From a virus, in the IMG/VR virus record IMGVR_UViG_3300025120_000190, positions 1-37,431 of that record: a DNA stretch of 37,431 nucleotides. One strand, written 5' to 3'. Below are positions 8,392 to 15,542 of the stretch, in pieces. Under the pieces are notes generated by a model. That model was not told the DNA's origin and made no database searches. It worked only from the letters and a program-made list of their open reading frames with translations. The translations under genes were made by a program, and so were the position numbers. Every line of letters begins with the position of its first letter. Positions within the stretch are counted from its first letter, which is position 1.

Positions 8392-9726
8392 TTATGTCAA
8401 AAATCTTAATTTTCGTGCACCTATAACAGATCCATTATGTGTATACCTATCATAAGGAATATTACTAACTCCTTGTATTGTTTTGGTTACTGATGTTACT
8501 GTAAATGTTGCTAAGTTAATATTATCAAATACGTTACTTAATGTATTAAATTGTTGTAACCCTGTTATAGTACTAAATGCCTGGGGTATGTCAATTGTTT
8601 GTTTTGCACCACCCCCACCAGATTCTGTTACCACATCTACTGTTATATTACTAGTCATTGATTGTAAACCTTGTTTAGTCAATGTACTAATATTTACTGT
8701 GGTAGCAAACACTGGGTAAACACCTGTTATTGTTCTTGTTAAATTATTGTTAGTTTGACCAGCAGGTAGAGGACTATTAAAATTATTTCCTGTACTTGAT
8801 AGAGGTTGCTGACCAGCATCATAAGCAACTCTTGAAGTCCATGATTGAGCACCCTGTACTATCGTATATACTGCGGTTGTAGCTGTAGAATTTGTTAGGG
8901 AAGTACTAGATTGTGGAGTTGGTACTGATCCCGGTCCTGTGTAAATATACGCATTAGGTAATCCACTTCTAAATCCATTTGTACCATAAGCTGGGTTGAT
9001 TGATCCCCTACTAAATGTTGAAGATAAAGTTATACCTCCTATTGCAAATTGTTCCCCAATTTCTCTAAAACCAGATGGTGATAAAGTAAAATTTGTTTGT
9101 GATGGATTTGTTAATGATGGAAATAATTCAGGATATAACATTAAATCCATCATTTCTTGAAATGATTTTCCAGGTGATGGAAATGTTGTTCCTGATGATA
9201 TATTATCAAAAGGTGAATTTCCTGGGAAGTTTTGAGGTAAAGCAGTTGCATTAATAAAATTACCACCTGCAGAATCTATTGTTATTTCTGTTGCACTAGT
9301 TTGTGTAAGAGTAATACCTGTTCCTTCTGTTAAATTAACAGTAGAATCTACTCCTGCAGCAGCATCTAAATTTAAAGGAACACTTGTTCCTGATTTTGCT
9401 CCTGCTGATAATGTATAAGTATCTCCCCCTCCTGTGAATTCAATATTTGCTTGACCACCACCAAAATTAGTAACTGTAACCCCTGATCCTATAAAATTTA
9501 ATCCAGTTGCTACTGGAACTACTGGAGCTCCTCCTTGTAATACATCTATTCCTCCAAACCCTGGAAGGTTAGATAAGTCAAATGATTGAGAAAGATTATT
9601 TTCCCAAGTATAAAAATTTAAAAAAGTTCCTTGTAAAGAAGCTGAATAAAACAGAGATGAAAAATTCCCATCTACCTCAGCAAATGTTAACTCTGATCCT
9701 TTAGTCTGTCTTAATATTATTGCCAT
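8392..9726 (-). CDS. Fibre-like virion structural protein
   Basis: A 444-residue protein. It opens MAIILRQTKGSELTFAEVDG followed by NFSSLFYS, a start seen in structural or fibre proteins of marine T4-like phages (KGSELTF.EVD.NF.SL). The middle has NLTEGTGITLTQTSATEITI, the GTGI(T/S)(L/I) beta repeat typical of fibre shafts. The second half (from about residue 170, FPSPGKSFQEMMDLMLYPEL) looks like a globular beta domain. The protein is rich in Ser, Thr, Gly and Asn and has no transmembrane segment. A good ribosome binding site (AAAGG) precedes the ATG, and an ATATTTATA motif lies 13 bases upstream. The giant fibre gene follows after 9 bases, so the two are probably co-transcribed and may assemble together as adaptor and shaft. 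The precise role is unassigned. Confidence 0.8.
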   Translation of the reverse strand: MAIILRQTKGSELTFAEVDGNFSSLFYSASLQGTFLNFYTWENNLSQSFDLSNLPGFGGIDVLQGGAPVVPVATGLNFIGSGVTVTNFGGGQANIEFTGGGDTYTLSAGAKSGTSVPLNLDAAAGVDSTVNLTEGTGITLTQTSATEITIDSAGGNFINATALPQNFPGNSPFDNISSGTTFPSPGKSFQEMMDLMLYPELFPSLTNPSQTNFTLSPSGFREIGEQFAIGGITLSSTFSRGSINPAYGTNGFRSGLPNAYIYTGPGSVPTPQSSTSLTNSTATTAVYTIVQGAQSWTSRVAYDAGQQPLSSTGNNFNSPLPAGQTNNNLTRTITGVYPVFATTVNISTLTKQGLQSMTSNITVDVVTESGGGGAKQTIDIPQAFSTITGLQQFNTLSNVFDNINLATFTVTSVTKTIQGVSNIPYDRYTHNGSVIGARKLRFLT

Positions 9727-9739
9727 TTTAACCTTTAAT

Positions 9740-9748
9740 TATAAATAT
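9740..9748 (-). promoter_or_regulatory. ATATTTATA motif upstream of the 444-residue gene
   Basis: The minus strand reads ATATTTATA with 13 bases between the motif and the ATG at 9726. One of seven such sites in the window; function inferred from position only. Confidence 0.35.
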
Positions 9749-9771
9749 TATAACCTTTAAGAAAATTGATT

Positions 9772-10719
9772 TTATTTATCATTAAACGTTGTAGGGTTGT
9801 TATCTGTTTGTATTCCTAATTTTGGATTATTATTATTAACGCTAGTTGGTAAGATTTTTACAGTTTCCATATCAAATATTATTTGGGTTCCATTACTTTG
9901 TTTTTTTATTGATGCTAATTCTTTTTGAATAGTATCAGGAATAAGATATCCATGTAATTTTAATGAAAATTGAGTTTTTACAATTCTGTTTCCTGCATTT
10001 TCTATTTCTACAGAAGTTGCATAATTATCAATACGTGCTCTAAATTTAAATCTTTCAGGATTACCCCAATAAGAATCAGAAGCATAATTCATTGCTTCCA
10101 CAATTTTATTCATTTGTTCTACATAATAAGTTGATATAATAAAATCATAAGTTAAATTTACATAATCTGGTACTACTACAGCATATGATTCTTTTTTAGG
10201 GATTCTATTATTTAGTATATTAAAATTATCATATTCATTTTTTGCACTATATTGTTTTTCAAATAATTGAACATTATTAGGATAATTAGCATCTAATTTA
10301 TTAGCTATACTTCTTACTTTTTCTATATTATTACGTTTAAAAGTAATAACAGGCATCATTATCTTTCCTTTTAAATCCCTATAATACCCTTGCTTTTGAA
10401 CTTGTGCCCATCTTTCAGGTGATCCATAATACACAGGAACTTTTTGTACTACACCATTCTGCATTACAGTGGGTTTGATAACATTTTCTAAATAGAAGAA
10501 AAGTGCCTCATCATTTTCTTTTAATCCTAAAGAAAAAGGTTTTGTTTTATCATCCCTAAAAGATACTTGATTACCTCTATTATTTCTATCAGGAAAAGCT
10601 CTATTAGGATTTCCTGTAGTTTCACCATTTTCGGGATTTTTATAAGTATCCTGTACAGGATTACTTAATAATATTTCCCTCTGTGTTTTAGGTCTAGGTA
10701 TTTTTCCGTGTTCTGCCAT
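9772..10719 (-). CDS. gp15: gp15-like tail terminator / sheath stabiliser
   Basis: A 315-residue protein. Residues about 85-175 contain ALFFYLENVIKPTVMQNG, VPVYYGSPERWAQVQKQG and GKIMMPVITFKR, the (V/I)P(I/V).YG...RW ... (L)P.(I/M)(S/T)F layout of T4-like gp15. In T4, gp15 caps the finished tail tube and sheath and makes the joint to the head neck. The later region (residues about 200-280) includes FIISTYYVEQMNKIVEAMNY and NRIVKTQFSLKLHGYLIPD, again like gp15. The N-terminus (about 70 residues) is polar and Asn-rich, probably flexible. The gene follows the gp14-like gene with one base between, matching the T4 order 13-14-15. No ribosome binding site is visible, so translation may be coupled to the gene before it. 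Confidence 0.75.
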   Translation of the reverse strand: MAEHGKIPRPKTQREILLSNPVQDTYKNPENGETTGNPNRAFPDRNNRGNQVSFRDDKTKPFSLGLKENDEALFFYLENVIKPTVMQNGVVQKVPVYYGSPERWAQVQKQGYYRDLKGKIMMPVITFKRNNIEKVRSIANKLDANYPNNVQLFEKQYSAKNEYDNFNILNNRIPKKESYAVVVPDYVNLTYDFIISTYYVEQMNKIVEAMNYASDSYWGNPERFKFRARIDNYATSVEIENAGNRIVKTQFSLKLHGYLIPDTIQKELASIKKQSNGTQIIFDMETVKILPTSVNNNNPKLGIQTDNNPTTFNDK

Positions 10720-10720
10720 A

Positions 10721-11335
10721 TTATTGATATCTTGCTTGAGTTAAACCTAACTTATCTGCTTGTACATAATGAGATTTACAAATAATTGAAATATTAGAAC
10801 CATAAGCACTTAAATCTCCTGGACCATCTGCTAAATTAATAGTATTTACATTATTAGGATACTCTGGATTTTTACCTACAAAGTATTGATTTGCTATTAC
10901 TTCATGTACTTCATAATAACCTTCATTATACATAATAATATCCCCTACTTGTGGTACTAAATCAGCTCCATATCCTGTTTGAGGTAATCCTGTATAACTA
11001 TTTCCTTGACCTTGTCCTGATGAATCTGGATTAAGATTAAAATCTTGATTTTTATCTAATAAATCATCTCTTAAAAAGCTAAATTGTATTTCTTTATTAA
11101 AATCAGTTCCTAAATCACTTTCAGGATAAATTTCATCTGTTCTTTCTACTAAAGTATTAAGTAAAACAGGTCCCATATAATACTTTTCTTCAGCTGCTTC
11201 TCCGTATAAATTAATTTTTGTTTCTTCTAATTTATATTTGTAAAAAGCACACTGCTCTGTTATGATATCACCCATCAATTCTCTACTCATATGTCTGAAT
11301 AGACTTACATCTCTTTGTGTGCCAAATAATGCCAT
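10721..11335 (-). CDS. gp14: gp14-like neck protein
   Basis: A 204-residue protein starting MALFGTQRDVSLFRHMSREL. It carries KINLYGEAAEEKYY and a central YYEVHEVIANQYFVGKNPEY, a pattern typical of T4-like gp14 neck proteins, in which a YxExxxV...Y..G.NP stretch follows a GD(I/L)I sequence (here VPQVGDIIMYNEG). In T4, gp13 and gp14 form the collar that seals the packaged head and receives the tail. It lies between gp13- and gp15-like genes with single-base spacing, and an AGGA ribosome binding site precedes the ATG. Assignment rests on motif resemblance and order. Confidence 0.75.
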   Translation of the reverse strand: MALFGTQRDVSLFRHMSRELMGDIITEQCAFYKYKLEETKINLYGEAAEEKYYMGPVLLNTLVERTDEIYPESDLGTDFNKEIQFSFLRDDLLDKNQDFNLNPDSSGQGQGNSYTGLPQTGYGADLVPQVGDIIMYNEGYYEVHEVIANQYFVGKNPEYPNNVNTINLADGPGDLSAYGSNISIICKSHYVQADKLGLTQARYQ

Positions 11336-11336
11336 A

Positions 11337-12536
11337 TTATCCTATATAAATTACTCTTGGAACTCTGTCTAATTCCTTCATTACAAAATCAGATTCCATT
11401 GTTCTTCTTTCTAATAACTTTTCTCTTGATGTTTCATCAAAAAATGCTCTTAATGAAGCTAATAATGCTTCTTTTTCTTCTCTTGCTGCTGCTATTAAAT
11501 CAGCTTGGTTTAATGTTATTTCAGCATTAGGTATTGGAATAGTTTCATATTTACCTCTTACATATCCTAACATTTCTTTACATATAGCTAAAGTCATTTC
11601 AAATATCCAACTTCTACCTACTGAATTAATTTCATCATATTTAGGGTTTTTATAAGGTACCCCACTTACCATTTTTATTTTATCATAAGCTTCTACTATA
11701 GATGCTGTTGATCTTTGAGATTTAGATATAAACTCTACCCACATATTTCCTGCCGAACCTGATGGATTATCTAATGATGCTGTTCCAAATGCTTGGGGAA
11801 TAGGAAATACTCTTAACACATTATCATGCATTTCAAATGAATAGTTAGATATTCTAACTGTATCATTCATTTCTATTTGTTGAATAATAGCCATATCATA
11901 ATTTAAAGGCATCATAAGATAACCTCCACCATAACCAAATCCACCTAATCCTCCAACTCCATCAATTCCTGCTGCTACTGTTCCTCCTAAACCAAACCCA
12001 AAACCATCATAAGCATTCATCATTAAAGCAGAAGCTGGTCTGTCTTCATAAAATACTCTCATTATTTCAATATCATTAGGTTCTGTAAAGCCATTTTGGT
12101 ATGCTAATTCATTTAAATCATAATCTTGAACACTTCCAGATAATGGTACTTTTAATTTATGCCAAGGAACATTTCCTCCTGTTCCAGCTTCAACCCCATA
12201 TTGTTCTGAAAAATCAATTACACGACCTAAGTTAGGTGTTACAATTGCTTCATCAATTTCTATACTTGAAGGTGCTCCCTCTAATGTTAAATAATTTTCT
12301 CTAATTTTATAAGCATATAATTCATTACCATACACCGTAACTGCCTCTTCAAATGCAGCATAAATATTTACTGCTTGTAATTCAATTTCAACTAAAGGAT
12401 AACCTAATCTTCTAGTAACAAAAGTACAAACCTTGTCTGCATCTTTTTCAAAGGCTATATCATTGTCATAAAACCCAAAAGGTGTATCTCCTGGGTGGAA
12501 TGAACTAGATCCGGGCCAAATTGGTATGTTTGCCAT
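11337..12536 (-). CDS. gp13: gp13-like neck protein
   Basis: A 399-residue protein. Residues about 30-75 (KDADKVCTFVTRRLGYPLVE, then AFEEAVTVYGNELYAYK) match the start of T4-like gp13/neck proteins, where a C-x(3)-RRLG-P-(V/L)-(I/V)E block precedes a helix with an acidic AxE/DxY pattern. A glycine-rich insert sits at about 175-215 (GFGFGLGGTVAAG, GGLGGFGYGGGYLMMP). The C-terminal third is helical and charged (about 330-385). T4 gp13 acts with gp14 in head completion. It lies 10 bases after the 156-residue structural gene and one base before gp14. The leader is A-rich without a ribosome binding site. The glycine-rich loop is unusual and may be a lineage-specific insertion. Confidence 0.75.
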   Translation of the reverse strand: MANIPIWPGSSSFHPGDTPFGFYDNDIAFEKDADKVCTFVTRRLGYPLVEIELQAVNIYAAFEEAVTVYGNELYAYKIRENYLTLEGAPSSIEIDEAIVTPNLGRVIDFSEQYGVEAGTGGNVPWHKLKVPLSGSVQDYDLNELAYQNGFTEPNDIEIMRVFYEDRPASALMMNAYDGFGFGLGGTVAAGIDGVGGLGGFGYGGGYLMMPLNYDMAIIQQIEMNDTVRISNYSFEMHDNVLRVFPIPQAFGTASLDNPSGSAGNMWVEFISKSQRSTASIVEAYDKIKMVSGVPYKNPKYDEINSVGRSWIFEMTLAICKEMLGYVRGKYETIPIPNAEITLNQADLIAAAREEKEALLASLRAFFDETSREKLLERRTMESDFVMKELDRVPRVIYIG

Positions 12537-12546
12537 AATTTATTTT

Positions 12547-13017
12547 TTAATTCGTTGCTATTGGTGCATTTACTAACACATATTCTACATCTATACTTGA
12601 ACTGATAGCATATACAGATATAAATTCTATGTCTTGACTAAAGCTTCCTATAAAATCACTTCCTGATACTCCAACCCCCGAAAACATTAGAGAAGAAGTT
12701 GGTAATACATCCATAGTCCAATAAGATGGTGTTACACCTGAAGATGTGAATGATACAGCTAATGAAGCTGAATCATCCATATTTGTTATTCTTCCATAAG
12801 CTATACTATATGAAGGAAATAAAGCTGGGCCTGGAGTTAAACCATTAGTGTTAATTAAATCAACTGAAGTAGTATTAGGACAAGTTACTATTCTTCTATC
12901 ATAATTAGTTACATTAGGAATTCTATAAAGATTTTCATTAACGGTTCTAATACCATTAATTACATGGTCTTCCTTAATTTTTACTTGGAATGTTGAGGGT
13001 TTTATAGTGGATGCCAT
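12547..13017 (-). CDS. Small virion structural protein, family unrecognised
   Basis: A 156-residue protein beginning MASTIKPSTFQVKIKEDHVI. It is rich in Ser, Thr, Val and Ile, with alternating hydrophobic residues suggesting an all-beta fold (for example ASLAVSFTSSGVTPSYWTMD and SIDVEYVLVNAP). There is no signal peptide or membrane segment. It lies directly before the gp13-like gene and after PhoH, with an ATATTTATA motif 10 bases from its ATG, so it appears to open the neck transcription unit. A head-decoration, head-completion or tail-related role is plausible but not shown by any motif. Confidence 0.75.
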   Translation of the reverse strand: MASTIKPSTFQVKIKEDHVINGIRTVNENLYRIPNVTNYDRRIVTCPNTTSVDLINTNGLTPGPALFPSYSIAYGRITNMDDSASLAVSFTSSGVTPSYWTMDVLPTSSLMFSGVGVSGSDFIGSFSQDIEFISVYAISSSIDVEYVLVNAPIATN

Positions 13018-13027
13018 ATCTTTTTGT

Positions 13028-13036
13028 TATAAATAT
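13028..13036 (-). promoter_or_regulatory. ATATTTATA motif upstream of the neck unit
   Basis: Minus-strand ATATTTATA followed by AC, 10 bases from the ATG at 13017. It lies in the short gap after phoH. Confidence 0.35.
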
Positions 13037-13068
13037 GGAAGAAAATGAAGTAAACATAAAAAACATGT

Positions 13069-13803
13069 TTATTTTTTACTTTTCCCACTAGACCCAGCTG
13101 AACCCTTTATGATTCCTCTCCCTGTTGCTTCTTCATATATTTCAATCAAATCATCAACAATAGGATCTCTATGATTTTGCATTAAGGTTACTCCAATCAT
13201 ATTTTTTACCCTACGAGAAGCAGCATATAAAAATCTAAAACCTGAGTCTGCTTTGCTACGTAAATCTACTTGATGATCATCCCCACAAACTACCATTTTT
13301 GATCTTAAACCTATACGAGTTGAAATCATTTCCATTTGTTCATGAGTAACATTTTGTGCTTCATCTACAATAATACAACTATCTAAAAAAGTTCTTCCCC
13401 TCATAAATGCTAATGGAACTATTTCTATTTTACCATCTTCAATTAATTTTTCAACTTTTACTTTATCATAAAGAGAATACATATTTTGGTAAATAGGTTG
13501 AATCCAAGGATCCATTTTTTCTCTTAAATCCCCAGGTAAAAATCCAATTTCTTCTTTTGAAACTGTAGGTCGGGTTATTATTATTTTTGAATAGTGTCTT
13601 CTTAAAAGTCCATCTAAAGCTATATTACATGCTAGTAAAGTTTTACCTGATCCAGCTTTGCCAGCTAGTATAGTTAAAGTATTATCTAATATTTTTGCTT
13701 TTGCTTCTTTTTGTTCTTCGTTTAATTGTATTTTAAATTTAATTGGATTCTTCACTATTCTTTTTGGTCTAAATACTTCGTCTGTATGATGATTTGAGGT
13801 CAT
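13069..13803 (-). CDS. phoH: PhoH-like P-loop ATPase
   Basis: A 244-residue protein. Walker A is AGKAGSGKT (residues 47-55), Walker B is IIVDEAQN (144-151), and a GDDHQVD stretch follows at about 174-180, all as in the PhoH family (helicase-like fold related to the N-terminal half of RecD/Rep helicases). PhoH is among the most common auxiliary genes of marine phages; it is linked by name to phosphate starvation but its biochemical role in phages is unsettled. The C-terminus is a Lys/Ser/Gly tail. The start overlaps the end of the phosphatidylserine decarboxylase gene by 35 bases, and no other Met precedes the P-loop, so this start is chosen. It probably belongs to the same transcript as the two enzyme genes upstream. 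Confidence 0.93.
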   Translation of the reverse strand: MTSNHHTDEVFRPKRIVKNPIKFKIQLNEEQKEAKAKILDNTLTILAGKAGSGKTLLACNIALDGLLRRHYSKIIITRPTVSKEEIGFLPGDLREKMDPWIQPIYQNMYSLYDKVKVEKLIEDGKIEIVPLAFMRGRTFLDSCIIVDEAQNVTHEQMEMISTRIGLRSKMVVCGDDHQVDLRSKADSGFRFLYAASRRVKNMIGVTLMQNHRDPIVDDLIEIYEEATGRGIIKGSAGSSGKSKK

Positions 13804-14512
13804 TATGGGTTATTTTAATTAATTTATCAAGGCCTGCATTAACATGATTTGTTTCATCTAATAAAAGATCAAATTTGAATCTTTCATCTAAAGGTAAAAC
13901 TAAATCTACTTGGGAACCCCACCTAATTAAACTAAATCTTTCATTTTGAGTACAAAGATCTTGCTGTTTTTTAAATGGAGCTATTACATTTACATCTTCA
14001 TCGGCTATTTGTATTATATGATATGTGTAATCTAAAGAAGGTACATATATCTGGTTAGACATTCTTTCGTTAAATTTTAAGTAATCCATATTATTAGGAT
14101 TAATTACTTTATTTAATATATCCTTTTCAACAGCTAACATGGGTTTGTTAGTTGATTCAATAGGTTCTAAATTTTTATATTTTAATACTCCCCCATAAGG
14201 AATTCTATTAATATGTACATCATAAAATGACATAAATATTCCTATTACTAATGAGGGTTTATTGTAGCTTTTATCCCCCATTACATCTTGAATTGTATAA
14301 TCTATACCTTTAATTTCAAGTACCTGTTCTCCTGGTTGTACTATTTTTTGATACAAAATAGTTCCATCAGCTGGGCTGTAGAAATGTTCATAATCTATAT
14401 ATGAAGGTCTAATTGGATCTCTAAAAAAGAATGTATTACTTAATTCACCTACAGATATTTTAGATAATTCTGCTACTTCACCATTTAGCCAGTCTTCTAA
14501 TTTTTCAGCCAT
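13769..14512 (-). CDS. psd: Phosphatidylserine decarboxylase-like protein
   Basis: A 247-residue protein with the family's key elements in order: SPADG (residues 46-50), FMSFYDVHINRIPYGG (93-108) and SLIRWGSQVDLVLP (194-207). PS decarboxylases self-cleave at a Gly-Ser bond to make a pyruvoyl group; here GS is residues 199-200, and D49, H100 and S200 match the Asp-His-Ser triad needed for cleavage. The reaction turns phosphatidylserine into phosphatidylethanolamine at the host membrane. Length is close to the short bacterial type. An expected N-terminal membrane segment is not evident; the first 40 residues are mostly polar, so the enzyme may be peripheral. Its ATG overlaps the stop of the pentein gene as TAATG (translational coupling). 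PSD in a phage structural region is unusual; the substrate in infection is inferred, not shown. Confidence 0.88.
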   Translation of the reverse strand: MAEKLEDWLNGEVAELSKISVGELSNTFFFRDPIRPSYIDYEHFYSPADGTILYQKIVQPGEQVLEIKGIDYTIQDVMGDKSYNKPSLVIGIFMSFYDVHINRIPYGGVLKYKNLEPIESTNKPMLAVEKDILNKVINPNNMDYLKFNERMSNQIYVPSLDYTYHIIQIADEDVNVIAPFKKQQDLCTQNERFSLIRWGSQVDLVLPLDERFKFDLLLDETNHVNAGLDKLIKITHNDLKSSYRRSI

Positions 14513-15426
14513 TAAAGGAGAGTTTTAAAATGATCCACTCTATTTAAATGCATTACCATACAACTTAACATTGCTCCTGATTTCATATACTCTGATAAAT
14601 TGAAAATTACAGGTTCCATTCCCTCATTAGAACATATTTTTTCTAATGAAGCTATTTTATGTTTTTCACCATCATAAAATTCATCTCCTCGTTTCATTTC
14701 TGAAATATTTGAAGCACATAAAATCATATTACCTAATCTAACTGAATTAGCCATTCCATATAGCGAGTCATTAACATTTATGTCTATTACGTTAGTATGT
14801 GCGCTTATTTGTGCGACCTCGGATCGATCATATAACTCCGTACAAACCATAGTACTGCGCGTATTTAACGGGAAAATACTACAATCTAAATGATACATAT
14901 ACTCATCAACCATTTTAACTTTAATAATTTCCATATCAAAATTTTCTTCCATCCATTGATAAGTTTTTTTATCTGAACGAATATCATATCCACCTATATA
15001 AACATTATCCTTAAGATATTTTATATCAGCTTCACCTTCCCATTTATGAGGAGATATGTGAGTTTTATAACCCATTTGATTAAAAAATTTCTCACCTACA
15101 AATTCTTCACCTTGCCTTGGGGGTGAAGTATAGTTAGATAATAAAATATGATTTTCATCTTTAATATGAGGTAATTGTAATCCTAAATTAGCTACATAAA
15201 TTAAGTCTTGGAAATTACCTTCTGCAGGTAATAAATGCACTAATGATTGACCCGCCATAAAATTATATAGATCCATAAATTGCTTATAAGCTTTAGGTCT
15301 ATTTATAGATAATTCTTTTTCGGACATTTCTTTCATCCAAACATTATTTGGATCATTTGTTGAAAATGTATGTGGGAAATTCATTAAGTAACTTTGAATA
15401 GGTAACTGTGAGGGTGTCTCTTTCAT
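14512..15426 (-). CDS. Dimethylargininase/amidinotransferase-family pentein
   Basis: A 304-residue protein of the pentein superfamily, closest in pattern to the COG1834 N-dimethylarginine dimethylaminohydrolases. Visible blocks are QDLIYVANLGL (73-83), ILLSNYTSPPRQGEE (94-108), WEGEADIKYL (129-138), GGYDIRSD (145-152), YHLDCSIFPL (178-187) and SGAMLSCMVMHLNR (283-296). The catalytic set is present: acidic residues E130/E132/D134, His179 and the nucleophilic Cys289. Members hydrolyse methylarginines to citrulline or move amidino groups from arginine to amines. The exact substrate cannot be read from sequence. The gene follows the gp23 terminator with an ATATTTATA motif 27 bases upstream, so it likely opens its own unit. 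The TAATG overlap ties it to psd. Confidence 0.88.
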   Translation of the reverse strand: MKETPSQLPIQSYLMNFPHTFSTNDPNNVWMKEMSEKELSINRPKAYKQFMDLYNFMAGQSLVHLLPAEGNFQDLIYVANLGLQLPHIKDENHILLSNYTSPPRQGEEFVGEKFFNQMGYKTHISPHKWEGEADIKYLKDNVYIGGYDIRSDKKTYQWMEENFDMEIIKVKMVDEYMYHLDCSIFPLNTRSTMVCTELYDRSEVAQISAHTNVIDINVNDSLYGMANSVRLGNMILCASNISEMKRGDEFYDGEKHKIASLEKICSNEGMEPVIFNLSEYMKSGAMLSCMVMHLNRVDHFKTLL

Positions 15427-15453
15427 TTAAAAACTTTTTATTATTAATTCCGA

Positions 15454-15462
15454 TATAAATAT
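15454..15462 (-). promoter_or_regulatory. ATATTTATA motif upstream of the pentein-psd-phoH unit
   Basis: Located between the gp23 terminator and the pentein ATG (27 bases away), where a promoter is expected because the upstream transcript should end. Confidence 0.45.
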
Positions 15463-15491
15463 ACTAACTACTTACTAAGTAACCAAGGAAT

Positions 15492-15520
15492 AAAAAAAGC
15501 CCCGCTTTCGCGAGGCTTTT
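15492..15520 (-). terminator. Rho-independent terminator after gp23
   Basis: Minus strand: AAAAGCCTCGC, a GAAA tetraloop, GCGGGGCTTTTTTT. The stem pairs seven G/C-rich bases (one G-U) plus flanking A-U pairs, followed by a U run. It lies about 20 bases beyond the capsid stop codon. Confidence 0.92.
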
Positions 15521-15542
15521 AATAAATATATGAATTATACTA

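Noticed and set aside
13051-13071. Hairpin TAAACAT/ATGTTTA at the phoH stop as a terminator
   Set aside because: The stem is all A/T except one pair, and there is no U run on the minus strand; the T run lies on the plus-strand side, where no gene ends.
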